Shown one piece after another: positions 1 to 9,434 of a DNA stretch of 64,000 nucleotides. The stretch is taken from positions 682,001 through 746,000 of the forward strand of contig AP026167.1 of NCBI GenBank assembly GCA_030295235.1. Reading direction: 5' to 3'. The DNA is from Fistulifera solaris (Eukaryota > Bacillariophyta > Bacillariophyceae > Naviculales > Stauroneidaceae). The notes under the pieces were generated by a model. It did no database searches, had not been told where the DNA came from, and saw only the letters and a list, made by a program, of their open reading frames with translations. The position numbers and the translations under genes are program-made. The stretch's first letter is position 1. Each line of letters starts with the position of its first letter.

Positions 1-153
1 CGACGCATGTTGAAAGGAACGAGTGCAAGCAGCATGTAAATTCGTTCATCAATCATCTATGCCGCTTCTACAATTGCACCGAGATGGCATACGCCCATTA
101 TTGTAAAATAAGATTCCCAAAATCACGGACCGAATGAAAATCTTGCATCTAGC

Positions 154-1908
154 TTATTTTAGATCTACAGGTAAACCCATTTTATCCAGACGATCTTCCA
201 ATGCTGTCTTCTGCTTCAACCCGTATTTGCGTTCGTCCCCTGGAAGGACCTTGCCCAACGTGCTGCCTTCCGCCCGGGCTAAATCCTCCGCATCGAGACC
301 CTGCTTAATAATTTGCTTTTCTAGTGCAGCAATCGTACGCTTCAGCAATCGCTTTTCATTTCTCCTGTGCCGAATAGCCATTCTTTGATTGTATGACAGA
401 AGTCGGAACAGACTTTTGTCTTTGATCAAAGCATTGTCTTCCTCCTCCGTTTGCGGATACTTTTTGAGCTGTCTCGTCACAGCTTCGATGACCGATGTCA
501 GCACCGCTGCTTCGTTGCCGGGAGAAATAGTTCTTGAGTAATCAAATGCATTCAGCGGCTTGCCGCGAGTATCATCGGGTGTCATCTGCATCAGTCTCAG
601 ATATTCAAGCATTTCGGTCGGATAACGATCCGCGTAGCACGGAAAGTCTACAGTATTGGCCCGACCTACGGATTCCAGAAATTGCAACTTTTCTTCAGCC
701 AAAGGATCTACCGGAATGTTTTCATCGTTCAACTCTTTGATAAACGAGGTTGTTCGAGGTGCAATGGAAACGGTGACATCGACGGAATTGAATGGATTAC
801 GCTCGACGGCAAATCCATACAACAATAGCAGTTCAGCGTTGGACTTAGGACCGTAGGAAATATAAATCTGTTCCATTCTACGGTACCCCCGGTCCGCATA
901 CAAGATGACTTCTTCGTCGCCATTCTTAAATAGCCAATCTCCGCTTTGACGGGCGTCGATGTACGCTTGTGAAAAGGGAGAATGATTGATCAAGTCGGCA
1001 TAAGGAACCAACGCTAAGGTTTCTCCCTGACTCAAGTTCCGCAGACGAATGGCCCTCGAGAAGAGCATGGTAAAGGCCCACGTCCAGTTTTCCAAAGTAA
1101 AATGCTCTTTAGGAAATCTTTCCGGAAATTTAGCTACCAAGCCGTTGTCACCTCCCAATAAAGCGTCGTATTCTCGTTTCAATTTCATTTGCAGGCTCTT
1201 CGTAGCAGCAATCACGGGCGATCCTTCTAAGAAAGCCAAATCGTCCTCACTCCAAGTAAAGGTAGGTGATACTTCATTCACTGTGGGCAATACATCGAGA
1301 TACGGCTTCCAGTACGACTGGTCGGCCATGACAAACTTTTCGAAAATCAAATGACACGCAATCGCCAGATATTCATTGATTTCACTCGGCAGCGCATCCT
1401 TCCCGAGTGCTTTGCGGGCATTCGCTTTCGTCATGCACATTTTCATAGGAATTTTCAACAATTCATCACCGTCATTAATGTCACGACGCGCCAAGAGTCC
1501 TCGACCCGATGACTCGTTCGTGATTTCATCTTTCGTGTCGGTACTGATCGCCATGGGATGGGGCGCTTCTCCCCACGATGACTGCTCCGACAAATACACA
1601 TCGCCTTCTTTTGAGAGCCACTGAACAAGATTCGCATTCGCACTGAGTTTGACGTCTCCTTGGCTTCCACCTTTCATGAGTCCTTTCATTTTCATTTCTT
1701 TTTCAAATGTGTCGATCGCTTCAAAACCACCCGTGTTCTCTCGCAAAGCTTTCGCCCATTCACTTTCGGAACCATCTCCTCCGGCCATGCTTATGCAAGT
1801 CGTCTTTAGTGAACGAACGACGGGACGAGAAAAGGCATTAACGAACAAACATGTTGTTGTTGAGGAAATTACAAGACATGTTGTGAGAAATGGACTGGGA
1901 TTCTTCAT
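154..1908 (-). CDS. Plastid SET-domain protein lysine methyltransferase, Rubisco LSMT-like
   Basis: A 584-aa uninterrupted protein. Residues 1-25 form a hydrophobic signal peptide ending in VNAF-SRP, an ASAFAP-type motif that predicts plastid import. A SET domain follows (about residues 135-390) with 'GRGLLARRDI' at its start, the cofactor-site motif 'DLINHSP' and the catalytic tyrosine in 'YISYGPKSN'. The C-terminal 180 residues look like the Rubisco-substrate-binding helical domain. In plants this family methylates lysines of the Rubisco large subunit or of plastid aldolase; the diatom substrate is inferred only. It is divergently transcribed from NOP53 across a 385-bp promoter region. Confidence 0.85.
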   Translation of the reverse strand: MKNPSPFLTTCLVISSTTTCLFVNAFSRPVVRSLKTTCISMAGGDGSESEWAKALRENTGGFEAIDTFEKEMKMKGLMKGGSQGDVKLSANANLVQWLSKEGDVYLSEQSSWGEAPHPMAISTDTKDEITNESSGRGLLARRDINDGDELLKIPMKMCMTKANARKALGKDALPSEINEYLAIACHLIFEKFVMADQSYWKPYLDVLPTVNEVSPTFTWSEDDLAFLEGSPVIAATKSLQMKLKREYDALLGGDNGLVAKFPERFPKEHFTLENWTWAFTMLFSRAIRLRNLSQGETLALVPYADLINHSPFSQAYIDARQSGDWLFKNGDEEVILYADRGYRRMEQIYISYGPKSNAELLLLYGFAVERNPFNSVDVTVSIAPRTTSFIKELNDENIPVDPLAEEKLQFLESVGRANTVDFPCYADRYPTEMLEYLRLMQMTPDDTRGKPLNAFDYSRTISPGNEAAVLTSVIEAVTRQLKKYPQTEEEDNALIKDKSLFRLLSYNQRMAIRHRRNEKRLLKRTIAALEKQIIKQGLDAEDLARAEGSTLGKVLPGDERKYGLKQKTALEDRLDKMGLPVDLK

Positions 1909-2133
1909 CGCTGTTGGTTCTCCACAAATGTCAATCGTTTGCGGTTATTTTTCGGCGAAATGGGGGGTCAAAGGAGTGATACCTTCTGCTTGCTTTGTTC
2001 TCTTTTGCTACAGAGCCAGCAATGCCTATATTTGGAGGAGCAAAAATAGAAGAAGTTTGGCTGTTGTTGTTTTGTTGTTGTAGTTGAAGTGAAAAAGCGG
2101 CCAGCAGCGACGTCGCTCCGGGAATGCGATTAT

Positions 2134-2147
2134 TGACGTCAGCGTCA
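2134..2147. promoter_or_regulatory. CRE-like motif pair in the divergent LSMT-like/NOP53 promoter
   Basis: The 385-bp gap 1909-2293 separates two divergent start codons. It contains the palindrome TGACGTCA followed directly by GCGTCA, the reverse of TGACGC. In Phaeodactylum, TGACGT/TGACGC elements are bZIP-bound CO2/cAMP-responsive sites. The motif is visible; its function here is inferred. Nothing else recognisable lies in the gap. Confidence 0.4.
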
Positions 2148-2293
2148 ACTTCATTCTCCCCCCTCGCTTTAGCCTGGCCTGCGACCGTAGCCTCTTTCGG
2201 ACAACCACCGAAACGCTGACGGAAGACGGAACAGATTTTTTTTCTTTTCTTTCATTATTTGAACTGTTCTTCCATTCGCCACAACATAGCACA

Positions 2294-3454
2294 ATGGGTA
2301 AGAAATTACAAGGAGCAGCTCTACGAGCGAAAAAGCGCGCCCGTGAGGCCGTTGAGGCGATGCAGGAACGGCAAGCCGAGGCCGCGGAATCGTTAGCCCA
2401 TCAACCCGATGAAGCGTTGTTTGTTGTCGACAAGACCGGAAAAGAAACATTGAGTCAGCCCAAACGACAAAAGAAAGAGCTGTCAAAAACACAGAACAAG
2501 AAAAGCGACGAAGAGCAGGTGCAAAAATTGATCGAACGACACAACAACGACGCGGAAAAATTAGCGCAATTGGCCGCTCAAGGCAAATCCGATGCCTCTC
2601 AAAAGCGTCTGATTCGGCGATCACTCAAAGGATTAACCGAGGCAAAATTTGATCTATGGAATAGTAACGAAAGCGAGAAAGTCAATTCTAGGTCGAAAAG
2701 TAAAACGCCAATCAGTGGAGTAGCGGTGGACGTGGCCAAATCCGGGCAATCTTATTGCCCCGATCCTACGGCACATCGAAAAGTGGTGGAGAATGCAATT
2801 CACGTAGAAAAAGCACGCAATGCAGCGGTCCTATACCGAGATACGCCTCAAGAAGGCATGTCGGAAGAAACGAGGGCACTTTTGATTTATGATAGTGATA
2901 CGGATGAGGATGAGGAAGGAAATGATGGTAAAGGAACCCTGGCAGTCGGCAAGATTCCCAAACGCACCGACAAAAAGACACGAGCACAACGCAACAAAGA
3001 AAAGCGTCTTCGTCGCGAACATGCCGAATTGCAAAGTAGAAGAAAAGAAAAGAAGCTTTTGGGACAAGTGGGAGAAATTGGTCGTTATCGAAAAGAAATC
3101 AAGCAGCATGAGAAGCACCGACAGGAACTCAAAAGCAAGATTGAGCAAACAAAGGCTGCTGAAAAGCCCAAGGGCGCTGATTTACACGAAAAGTTGAGTC
3201 AAGAAGACCCTATTCGAGCACCCACACTTCCCGTGGCCTTGCCGTCCGAAGTCAGTGGTGGAGTGAGTCTCCGCGCGTTGAAACCGAAGGGCAACTTGGC
3301 CGCGGAACGGCAAGCCAGTCTCTATGATCGTAACCTGGTCCCGAAACCCACCAACAATACCGTACATTGTCGTGGCAAGAAACGAAAAAAGAGTTTGAAG
3401 GGCGCAAGAAACAAGGTGGGTGTGGATGGATATGTGATAGACATTAAAGGCTAA
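2294..3454 (+). CDS. NOP53: Ribosome biogenesis protein NOP53 (GLTSCR2/PICT1 family)
   Basis: A 386-aa, very basic and Lys/Arg/Glu-rich protein without membrane segments. The central part has the family's coiled, charged block ('KKTRAQRNKEKRLRREHAE', about residue 230). The C-terminus has the NOP53 signature 'LAAERQASLYDRNLVPKP' followed by a basic KKRKK tail. NOP53 is a nucleolar factor of 60S maturation that recruits the MTR4-exosome to 7S pre-rRNA. The start is the first ATG after the divergent promoter. The frame is intact and there is no intron. Confidence 0.82.
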   Translation: MGKKLQGAALRAKKRAREAVEAMQERQAEAAESLAHQPDEALFVVDKTGKETLSQPKRQKKELSKTQNKKSDEEQVQKLIERHNNDAEKLAQLAAQGKSDASQKRLIRRSLKGLTEAKFDLWNSNESEKVNSRSKSKTPISGVAVDVAKSGQSYCPDPTAHRKVVENAIHVEKARNAAVLYRDTPQEGMSEETRALLIYDSDTDEDEEGNDGKGTLAVGKIPKRTDKKTRAQRNKEKRLRREHAELQSRRKEKKLLGQVGEIGRYRKEIKQHEKHRQELKSKIEQTKAAEKPKGADLHEKLSQEDPIRAPTLPVALPSEVSGGVSLRALKPKGNLAAERQASLYDRNLVPKPTNNTVHCRGKKRKKSLKGARNKVGVDGYVIDIKG

Positions 3455-3491
3455 GCATGAAGCAGTACAATCCACATATTTTTTCTTTTTA

Positions 3492-4265
3492 CTAGCTAGT
3501 TATATCTTGAGAGTTATTCTCTCCGGCAGCTTGTCTCACGATATCTTGTACTTGTAAAATGAAATCAATTTGGCTTTTAATACCGAGTTGATTACCCCAT
3601 ATCTGGAAGGCTAACAATTGTTTCCGCCGATCCTCGGACAATAACGGAGTCTCAAGAATTGCCAAGCGAAGAGCTGCTATCGCCAATACATCTGCCTCTT
3701 GCTGTAGAGCTTCGACCGAGAAGATTGTATCATTTAGCTTTCGAAACGCTCTCTGAGCCACTTCCCTACACTCTTTGCGGTCCTTTTCGTCGTTGTCGGC
3801 CGATAAACCAAGCAAAATCGCCACAATCGCTCGATGTGGACGCGATACGGTAATATCGAATTCCAACCAGCGCAAAACAATCTGTTCGGTTCGCACAAGT
3901 TTCTTCTTATCCTCCCAATAGGCATCGTCTAGATCCGGTAGTGGTCGTTGTTGCATCAAGTAGGCACAATTGATAAAATCACGGAGTCGACAGGGTTCTT
4001 CTTCCCGCTTGCAAGCTAGTAGCAAGCAGGAAGTTATGATCCAAGTGTCTATAATATTTTGATTCGTCTCTTGGGAAGCTATTTTGAAACGATGCAACAA
4101 CACAGATGCCGTAAACGTCGTTTCGACGGATAATTGTAAAATGCGAGAGGATTGTACCAGTTGATGCAGCAAAGGACGCAATTCTCGGTTGTGCTTTTCT
4201 TGCAGATCTTTGGTCAATCTCAGTTCTCCCATTGGAGATTGCAACGTTAAAGAATGTGAATGCAT
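3492..4265 (-). CDS. Cyclin-box protein, cyclin Q/L-like
   Basis: A 257-aa single-exon protein. A cyclin box spans about residues 35-140, with the typical pattern of a helix ending in 'LHRF', 'ITSCLLLACKREEEPCRLR' (the conserved Lys-Glu pair of cyclins) and 'EQIVLRWLEFDITVSRPH'. A second, weaker helical repeat follows. The pattern fits transcription-type cyclins, best cyclin Q (FAM58, partner of CDK10), but cyclin L or K is not excluded. It is convergent with NOP53, 37 bp away. Its upstream region contains a palindromic-repeat cluster shared with SNRNP40. Confidence 0.7.
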   Translation of the reverse strand: MHSHSLTLQSPMGELRLTKDLQEKHNRELRPLLHQLVQSSRILQLSVETTFTASVLLHRFKIASQETNQNIIDTWIITSCLLLACKREEEPCRLRDFINCAYLMQQRPLPDLDDAYWEDKKKLVRTEQIVLRWLEFDITVSRPHRAIVAILLGLSADNDEKDRKECREVAQRAFRKLNDTIFSVEALQQEADVLAIAALRLAILETPLLSEDRRKQLLAFQIWGNQLGIKSQIDFILQVQDIVRQAAGENNSQDITS

Positions 4266-4371
4266 CGTCCAAAAGAGGCTGAAGCGATCTTTTTATATGG
4301 AATACCAAACCAGGTAGCAATAGAGAGGAAAATTGTGGCATGCGGAGCCGTTTTGCATAATTGCCTAAACT

Positions 4372-4493
4372 CCAGAAATTCTGGTTCCGGTTGTTTCGTA
4401 TTACAGAAATTCTGTGTACATTCCAGAAATTCCGGAGACGGTGTAGTCCATCATTTCAACAAACAGAAATTCTGCGTACTTTCCAGAAATTCG
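4372..4493. repeat. Cluster of CAGAAATTCTG palindromes
   Basis: Five copies, perfect or near perfect, of CCAGAAATTCTGG/CAGAAATTCTG begin near 4372, 4402, 4423, 4463 and 4483, spaced about 20-40 bp. They lie between the divergent cyclin-like gene and SNRNP40. They belong to the same family as the larger clusters near 22.1, 33.2-34.7, 46.7 and 54.5 kb. The rest of 4266-4976 shows no gene. Confidence 0.7.
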
Positions 4494-4825
4494 TGAGAAA
4501 TTACTGTTTCAAATATTACTCTAACCCAATGTGTAGGCGACCCTTTGCAAGACTGGAAGTCAGTCATGATTCACCATTCCTTTTTATTGCAATAATTCAC
4601 GGTGCTTGTTTCGCATCAACAATGGCCACTTTCTTCTCTGAGTTGGTGCATTTTTGCTGAGCTTTCTCTCTGTACACACCAACGTGTCGTTATTATGAAT
4701 TGTGAACGTCCAGATTGTTTGTTTTTGCCTGCGCAGGCGATAACCGTTAACCGATAACCTTATTGGGTATACCAGCTACTGAGCTAATACGTACTTTGAA
4801 ATGCTGCCTCTTTGCCTATCATTCC

Positions 4826-4861
4826 AAGTACCGGTACGGTACCTGGTACCTGGTACTGTAC
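4826..4861. repeat. GGTACC palindrome cluster
   Basis: About 35 bp made almost entirely of GTACCGGTAC, GGTACC and CCTGGTACC units, 115 bp upstream of the SNRNP40 start. Similar units recur across the window, including 9284-9298, 14882-14893, 15101-15121, 22343-22384, 28701-28717, 29779-29791, 44625-44640, 47861-47880, 57470-57488 and 62911-62928. Confidence 0.65.
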
Positions 4862-4976
4862 TATTACAAAGTATCTCTCCACTCGTCCTGGAGAAAACCA
4901 AGGTGAAGTGATGCGATTCAAAAACAATTGCGAAAGTGATACAATACTTATAACAACATCTTTAATTACGCAAAAA

Positions 4977-5998
4977 ATGGAAGGACCCGCATTTGAGGCA
5001 ACGCCTCCACACAAGAAATTGCGCGGCAGTAATGGAGCGATCGTCGTGCATACCGAAGCACCCGAAATCCGATCGTCCTCTTTACCGTCGTCAACTCTTC
5101 TTTTGACAGGACACACTGGATCGGTATACGCACTACAATATTCTCCCAACGGCCAAACACTCTGTTCGACATCGTTTGATATGAATTGCTTGTTGTGGAA
5201 TCACCAAAGCAACGAAGACATTCACGAAAGTTATCACAATTACAATGTCCTGTCGGGTCACAAGAACGCCGTTTTGGATTGTCACTGGTGCGATGACGAA
5301 ACGATTGTGACATGCAGTGCCGACAAAACGGTACAACTCTGGGACGCCAACACGGCCACGCGATTGCGCAAATGGCAGCAACACACCGGGATTGTCAATG
5401 CGTGTGACACGGCGTCGGAACAAACTGTCGTGTCGGCCAGTGACGATGGTCTCTGTTTGTGGTGGGATCGGCGACAAAAATCGGCCATTGGTGAATTAAT
5501 GTCGGACTATCCGGTCACGGCGGTCGCGGCGGATGCCTTGCACGTGTACGCGGCGGGGATGGAGAATATGATTTATTGTTGGGATTTACGACAACAAGCC
5601 AAAGTGTACGGAATGAAAGGTCACACGGATTTGATTACGTGTCTCGCACTTCATCCTGAAGGGACTCATCTACTGAGCAATAGTATGGATCATTCGTTGC
5701 GTTCGTGGGATATTCGACCCTTCGTCGCCGGCAAGAATCGGCATTGCAAAACATTTGTGGGTCACAAACACAATGCTGAGAAAGGTTTACTCAAATGCAG
5801 TTGGTCTCGTGATGGGAGTATGGTAACGGCTGGATCTGCCGACAAGATGGTACATATCTGGGATGAGTTCTCGACAGAAGAATTGTATCTTTGCCAGGTC
5901 ACAAAGGATGTGTCAATACCGTCGTCTTTCATCCTCATGAAAATGTGATTGCTTCGGGGGCCAGTGATAAGCAAATATTTGTAGGGGAGCTGTCGTAA
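4977..5998 (+). CDS. SNRNP40: U5 snRNP 40 kDa WD40 protein (SNRNP40/PRP8-binding), with one frame break
   Basis: Seven WD40 repeats fill a protein of about 340 aa; the first starts 'LLTGHTGSVYALQYSPNG'. Family-specific stretches such as 'LSGHKNAVLDCHW', 'GHTDLITCLALHPEG' and 'SNSMDHSLRSWDIRPF' support SNRNP40. The start 'MEGPAFEATPPHKKLR' at 4977 was chosen over upstream in-frame codons because it begins the conserved protein. The frame breaks in the T-run 5890-5892. Assuming one missing T restores the last repeat ('PGHKGCVNTVVFHPHEN' to 'IFVGELS') and a stop at 5996-5998. As sequenced the protein would end at 5948. Confidence 0.85.
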
Positions 5999-6264
5999 CG
6001 AGTGATAATTGTCTTGAACGTTGGACTGACTAGCTATCGAACATGTGATGAGAACAGAAAACGTCAATCGCCCTAGAGATATGGGTAGATTAGCATTTAG
6101 TGCGGCGTAACGGACGGTATCTAAAACAATCTCTCTTCTTTCCTTTCCCAAAAGAAAATTTATCAAACCATGAACCACAATTACGGCGGCCCAAGGTCGT
6201 CATTCCAAAGAACGTGAGAATGGCTGTGAAAGTAATTCTGTTACACTGCCCACCAGCTACTTAA

Positions 6265-6555
6265 TTATTTGCTGTTCTTGGTCGTTTCCTGGACTGGTTC
6301 AGGCTCCGGTTTCTTGTCATCTTTCGCTTCGCGTTCAAACTCAATCATCGACCAAACCCCCGTTCCTTTGAACTTGTCGGTCTTGCCCAAAGCGTACGAC
6401 GCCAAGTCGAATGTACTCTTGATAGATCAGTAAACGACCATGGTAGGAGCTGCTTCCAGTTGTGTTACAGTTGTGCGAGAAGAATAGGGTGATTGAGGGG
6501 TAAAAGCAGAAGCTGTTGACAAGACAAAGAGAATAGACGCAAGAGATGCTTTCAT
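6265..6555 (-). CDS. Small plastid-targeted protein with an in-frame UGA
   Basis: The start codon at 6555 opens 'MKASLASILFVLSTASAFTP', a textbook signal peptide with the ASAF cleavage motif of stramenopile plastid proteins. After 42 codons there is a UGA (6427-6429). The same frame then stays open for another 53 codons with sensible sequence ('GKTDKFKGTGVWSMIEFERE') and ends in a Lys/Glu/Pro-rich tail at a TAA (6265-6267). The product would be about 96 aa. The UGA may be a base-call error for UGG (Trp), a nonsense mutation, or less likely readthrough. Function is unknown. Confidence 0.55.
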
Positions 6556-7093
6556 GTTTGTTATTTGCTGCGCTGGAGTTTTTTTTTTTAATGGGAGAGG
6601 AAAGGGAAAGCGCGGAATAATTGAGCGAAGAGAAAAAGGGGCAAATACCTGGTACTTGTAGTGCGAGTGCGCGGGGAAGCCTTGAACCTGTGTGTATTGC
6701 AAAATATCGTACCGGTATGTCGTTGGTCCACGTCACTCAACCGGACTATGGTTCGGGTGTACTTCAACACATAGGAACAATATTCCGTACGTCGTCCGAA
6801 AACGAGGTGACGCAATGCGCAATGTCGAACACGGATGTTGTTCTCGGACGTTGCCGAAAAAATGGCCAAGCAACGAACGAAGAAAACACAGAAGGAGGAG
6901 GCAAGTGTTGTCTTGTTGACAATCGAATGAAGGAGGAGAGCAGCAGCTACCAGGTAACCTTTGAATCGAGCCTCTTGTATTCGAGTGCAAAATCACTTTG
7001 AGGTTTCTGTTAGGCGCTACTTTGACGAGGCAAAGCAAAATCAACAATAAACGTTTGACCTTTCTCAGATTATACATTCTTTTTTACCACAAT

Positions 7094-9002
7094 ATGAAAA
7101 TTGTCACCATTCTCGTGAATGCGTTGCTCTTTCAATGCACCCAGTCCTTACAACTACCGATTCCTACAAGAGAAACGAGCACAACCAGTCGATATTCTGC
7201 TATATCATCGGATATTCCGTCATCGAATTCGGAAAGTGTCGAATTTCCTCCTCCTCTCAGCCCTGTCGAACGGTTGAAACGAGGTGCCACCTTCTGGTCC
7301 ACGGCGGTTCCGATCATCGCCAGTTATTATGGATTGATTAGTCGCATTAAATTGCAAGAACTCATTTTAGATAATCCCATGACACAAGAGGAAATCGAAA
7401 GTCTGTGGGATGCCCAACATCAAGATGGGGCCAAGAAACTGGCCGAAACAATTACACAATTGAAGGGATTTTACGTCAAGACAGCTCAGATTATTTCCAG
7501 TCGACAAGGTACGTCTTTATTTCGTCGGTCTCGTAGATTCGCTTCTGTTACTCAATAGGCACGATACTGCTGCAATCAGACCTCTTTCCCAAACAATACA
7601 CCGAAGCATTATCCGGTTTCACCGACAACTTGGATCCCATGCCGGCTAGCTTGGCCAAGGCTGTTATTGAATCCGAACTATTACATGCCGACGAAAAGTT
7701 TGAAGACATTTTTGTTGAATTCGACGAAACGCCACTAGGTTCGGCCAGTATCGCACAATGTCATAGAGCCGTCTTGACCGAAAAATACGGCGGCAAACAA
7801 GTGGCCGTCAAAATTCAACGACCATCGATTGAATCGAAACTGTTAGGGGACGTGGCCAACTTGGTAGCCATTACGAAAGCCTTTCGCGACAATCCAAATC
7901 TGCCACTCGATTATTACACCGTCTTTTCCGAATTGCAACGTCAGCTCGCGGACGAATTCGATTTTGTGGCCGAAGCCGTCGCGATGGATCGAATTTATTC
8001 GGCACTTTCTCGTGCACCGGATGGTTCTCCTCGGGAAATACCTCTCGTGTTGCCTCGTCCTGTGCGGGGGCTTATCAGTAAACGAGTTTTGGTCATGGAT
8101 TATTTGGATGGAGTTCCCTTGAGTCGTGCTAGAGAAGCCATGATTCAGAAAGGTATTGATCCAGAGTCTCCTCAAGCCAAGCTTTTTGGACGTAAATTGC
8201 TTTCTGCCTTGACCGAATCCTTCGGACGGAACATTCTCGAAACTGGATTCTTCCACGCCGAGTAAGTAGAGCTATAATGTGTATCAGGAACACTCTGGGC
8301 GGCATCTTCCCCTCACAATTTCACTTATCTTTCATTAGCCCACATCCTGGCAACATATTCGTTCTGAATGATGGACGTATAGGTCTAATAGATTTCGGGC
8401 AAGTTAAGCAAATCAATGGTAGAAATCGTGAGACGCTGTGCAAAGTAATGATTGCTCTTGCGGAGAGAGATGACAACGTTCAAAAAGACTTGGATCTTGT
8501 GGGCAAATTGGCGCTGGAGCTTGGGGTGGAACTGAATGAGAATGCAAAACCTGAAGCAGCAGCTGCCGTGGGGATTTGGCTGTTTGATGGCAGTGCGAAA
8601 ACACTTCCTGGTGGATATGACTTGGGTGAATTCGACCCAAACTCACCGGTCAAAGAATTGAAGTCATTCCCACAAGACTTGGTTCTTGTCGGAAGATCGT
8701 CAATTCTCATCAAAGGACTTTCCAGTCGATTAGGTATTCCGTGGAGTCTCGCGAAAGAATGGGCCCCCATTGCTAGGACTGTCCTCAACGGAGATGTAGC
8801 AGAAAAGTCGACATCGACAGAGTCAGGATCCGATAGCCGGGTACGCTTCAAGCATGTTGTAAAAGCTTTGAAACAGTGGAGCAAAGGTAGAGCCACGCGG
8901 CTGTTCCGCAAGCTTCCCCCCAAACTACAAACACGGGCTGCTTCCATCCTTTTGAAAATGGAAGAACGTAAGACTCGCCGAAATCTCCTGCTACGAAACT
9001 AA
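7094..9002 (+). CDS. Plastid ABC1/ADCK-type atypical kinase (first copy)
   Basis: Three exons (7094-7508, 7580-8261, 8339-9002; introns 71 and 77 bp, phases 1 and 2) give 586 aa with no frame break. A short N-terminal hydrophobic segment fits a signal peptide. The kinase-like domain shows 'VKTAQIISSRQDLFP' (the KxGQ region, here KTAQ), the Ala-rich loop 'GSASIAQCHRA', 'VAVKIQRP', 'HADPHPGN' and the DFG-type 'LIDFGQVKQ'. ABC1K proteins act in quinone and prenyl-lipid homeostasis at plastoglobules or in mitochondria. Plastid location is inferred from the leader. It is divergent from the small plastid protein; the gap 6556-7093 shows GGTACC-like units near 6650 and 6710 and nothing else. Confidence 0.85.
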
Positions 9003-9434
9003 TTCCGGCACAAGCCATCTGCATACTAAACTACCTTCAAACAAGCGTTGACTTTTTGTGATATTGCTTTTAGTAACACTAGTTCCTATTACGTCCTTGG
9101 CCTTTGTTCATTATTTTATTTTATTACCATGTCATAGTCTTAGTCTCCAGTCTCCATCAGGTCTTATGACTAAACTTCCCCATTATTCATGACTCAAATA
9201 CAGTCGTGTTGAAAAACGACCAACACTTTGAGCATATACACGTAGTCAGGCTTAAATCTCGGTGACTTTGCCGAATAATCCCTGTACCGGTACATGGTAG
9301 ATTACTACTACAAATAATAATGTACTTTTTATGACCGCGATGAAGAAAACAAAACACAAAAATTGGCTCGAGATGTTCTTATTATTACATGATTGCTGTT
9401 GTTGTTATTATTCTCTCTGAGATTTCCCAATAGA
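9003..9434. other. Intergenic stretch
   Basis: AT-rich and without a gene. A GTACCGGTAC unit lies near 9284-9298. No RNA gene was recognised. Confidence 0.5.

Noticed and set aside
6427-6429. Selenocysteine codon
   Set aside because: The context (a hydrophobic-aromatic stretch with no Cys or redox motif) does not look like a selenoprotein, and I could not see a SECIS element.
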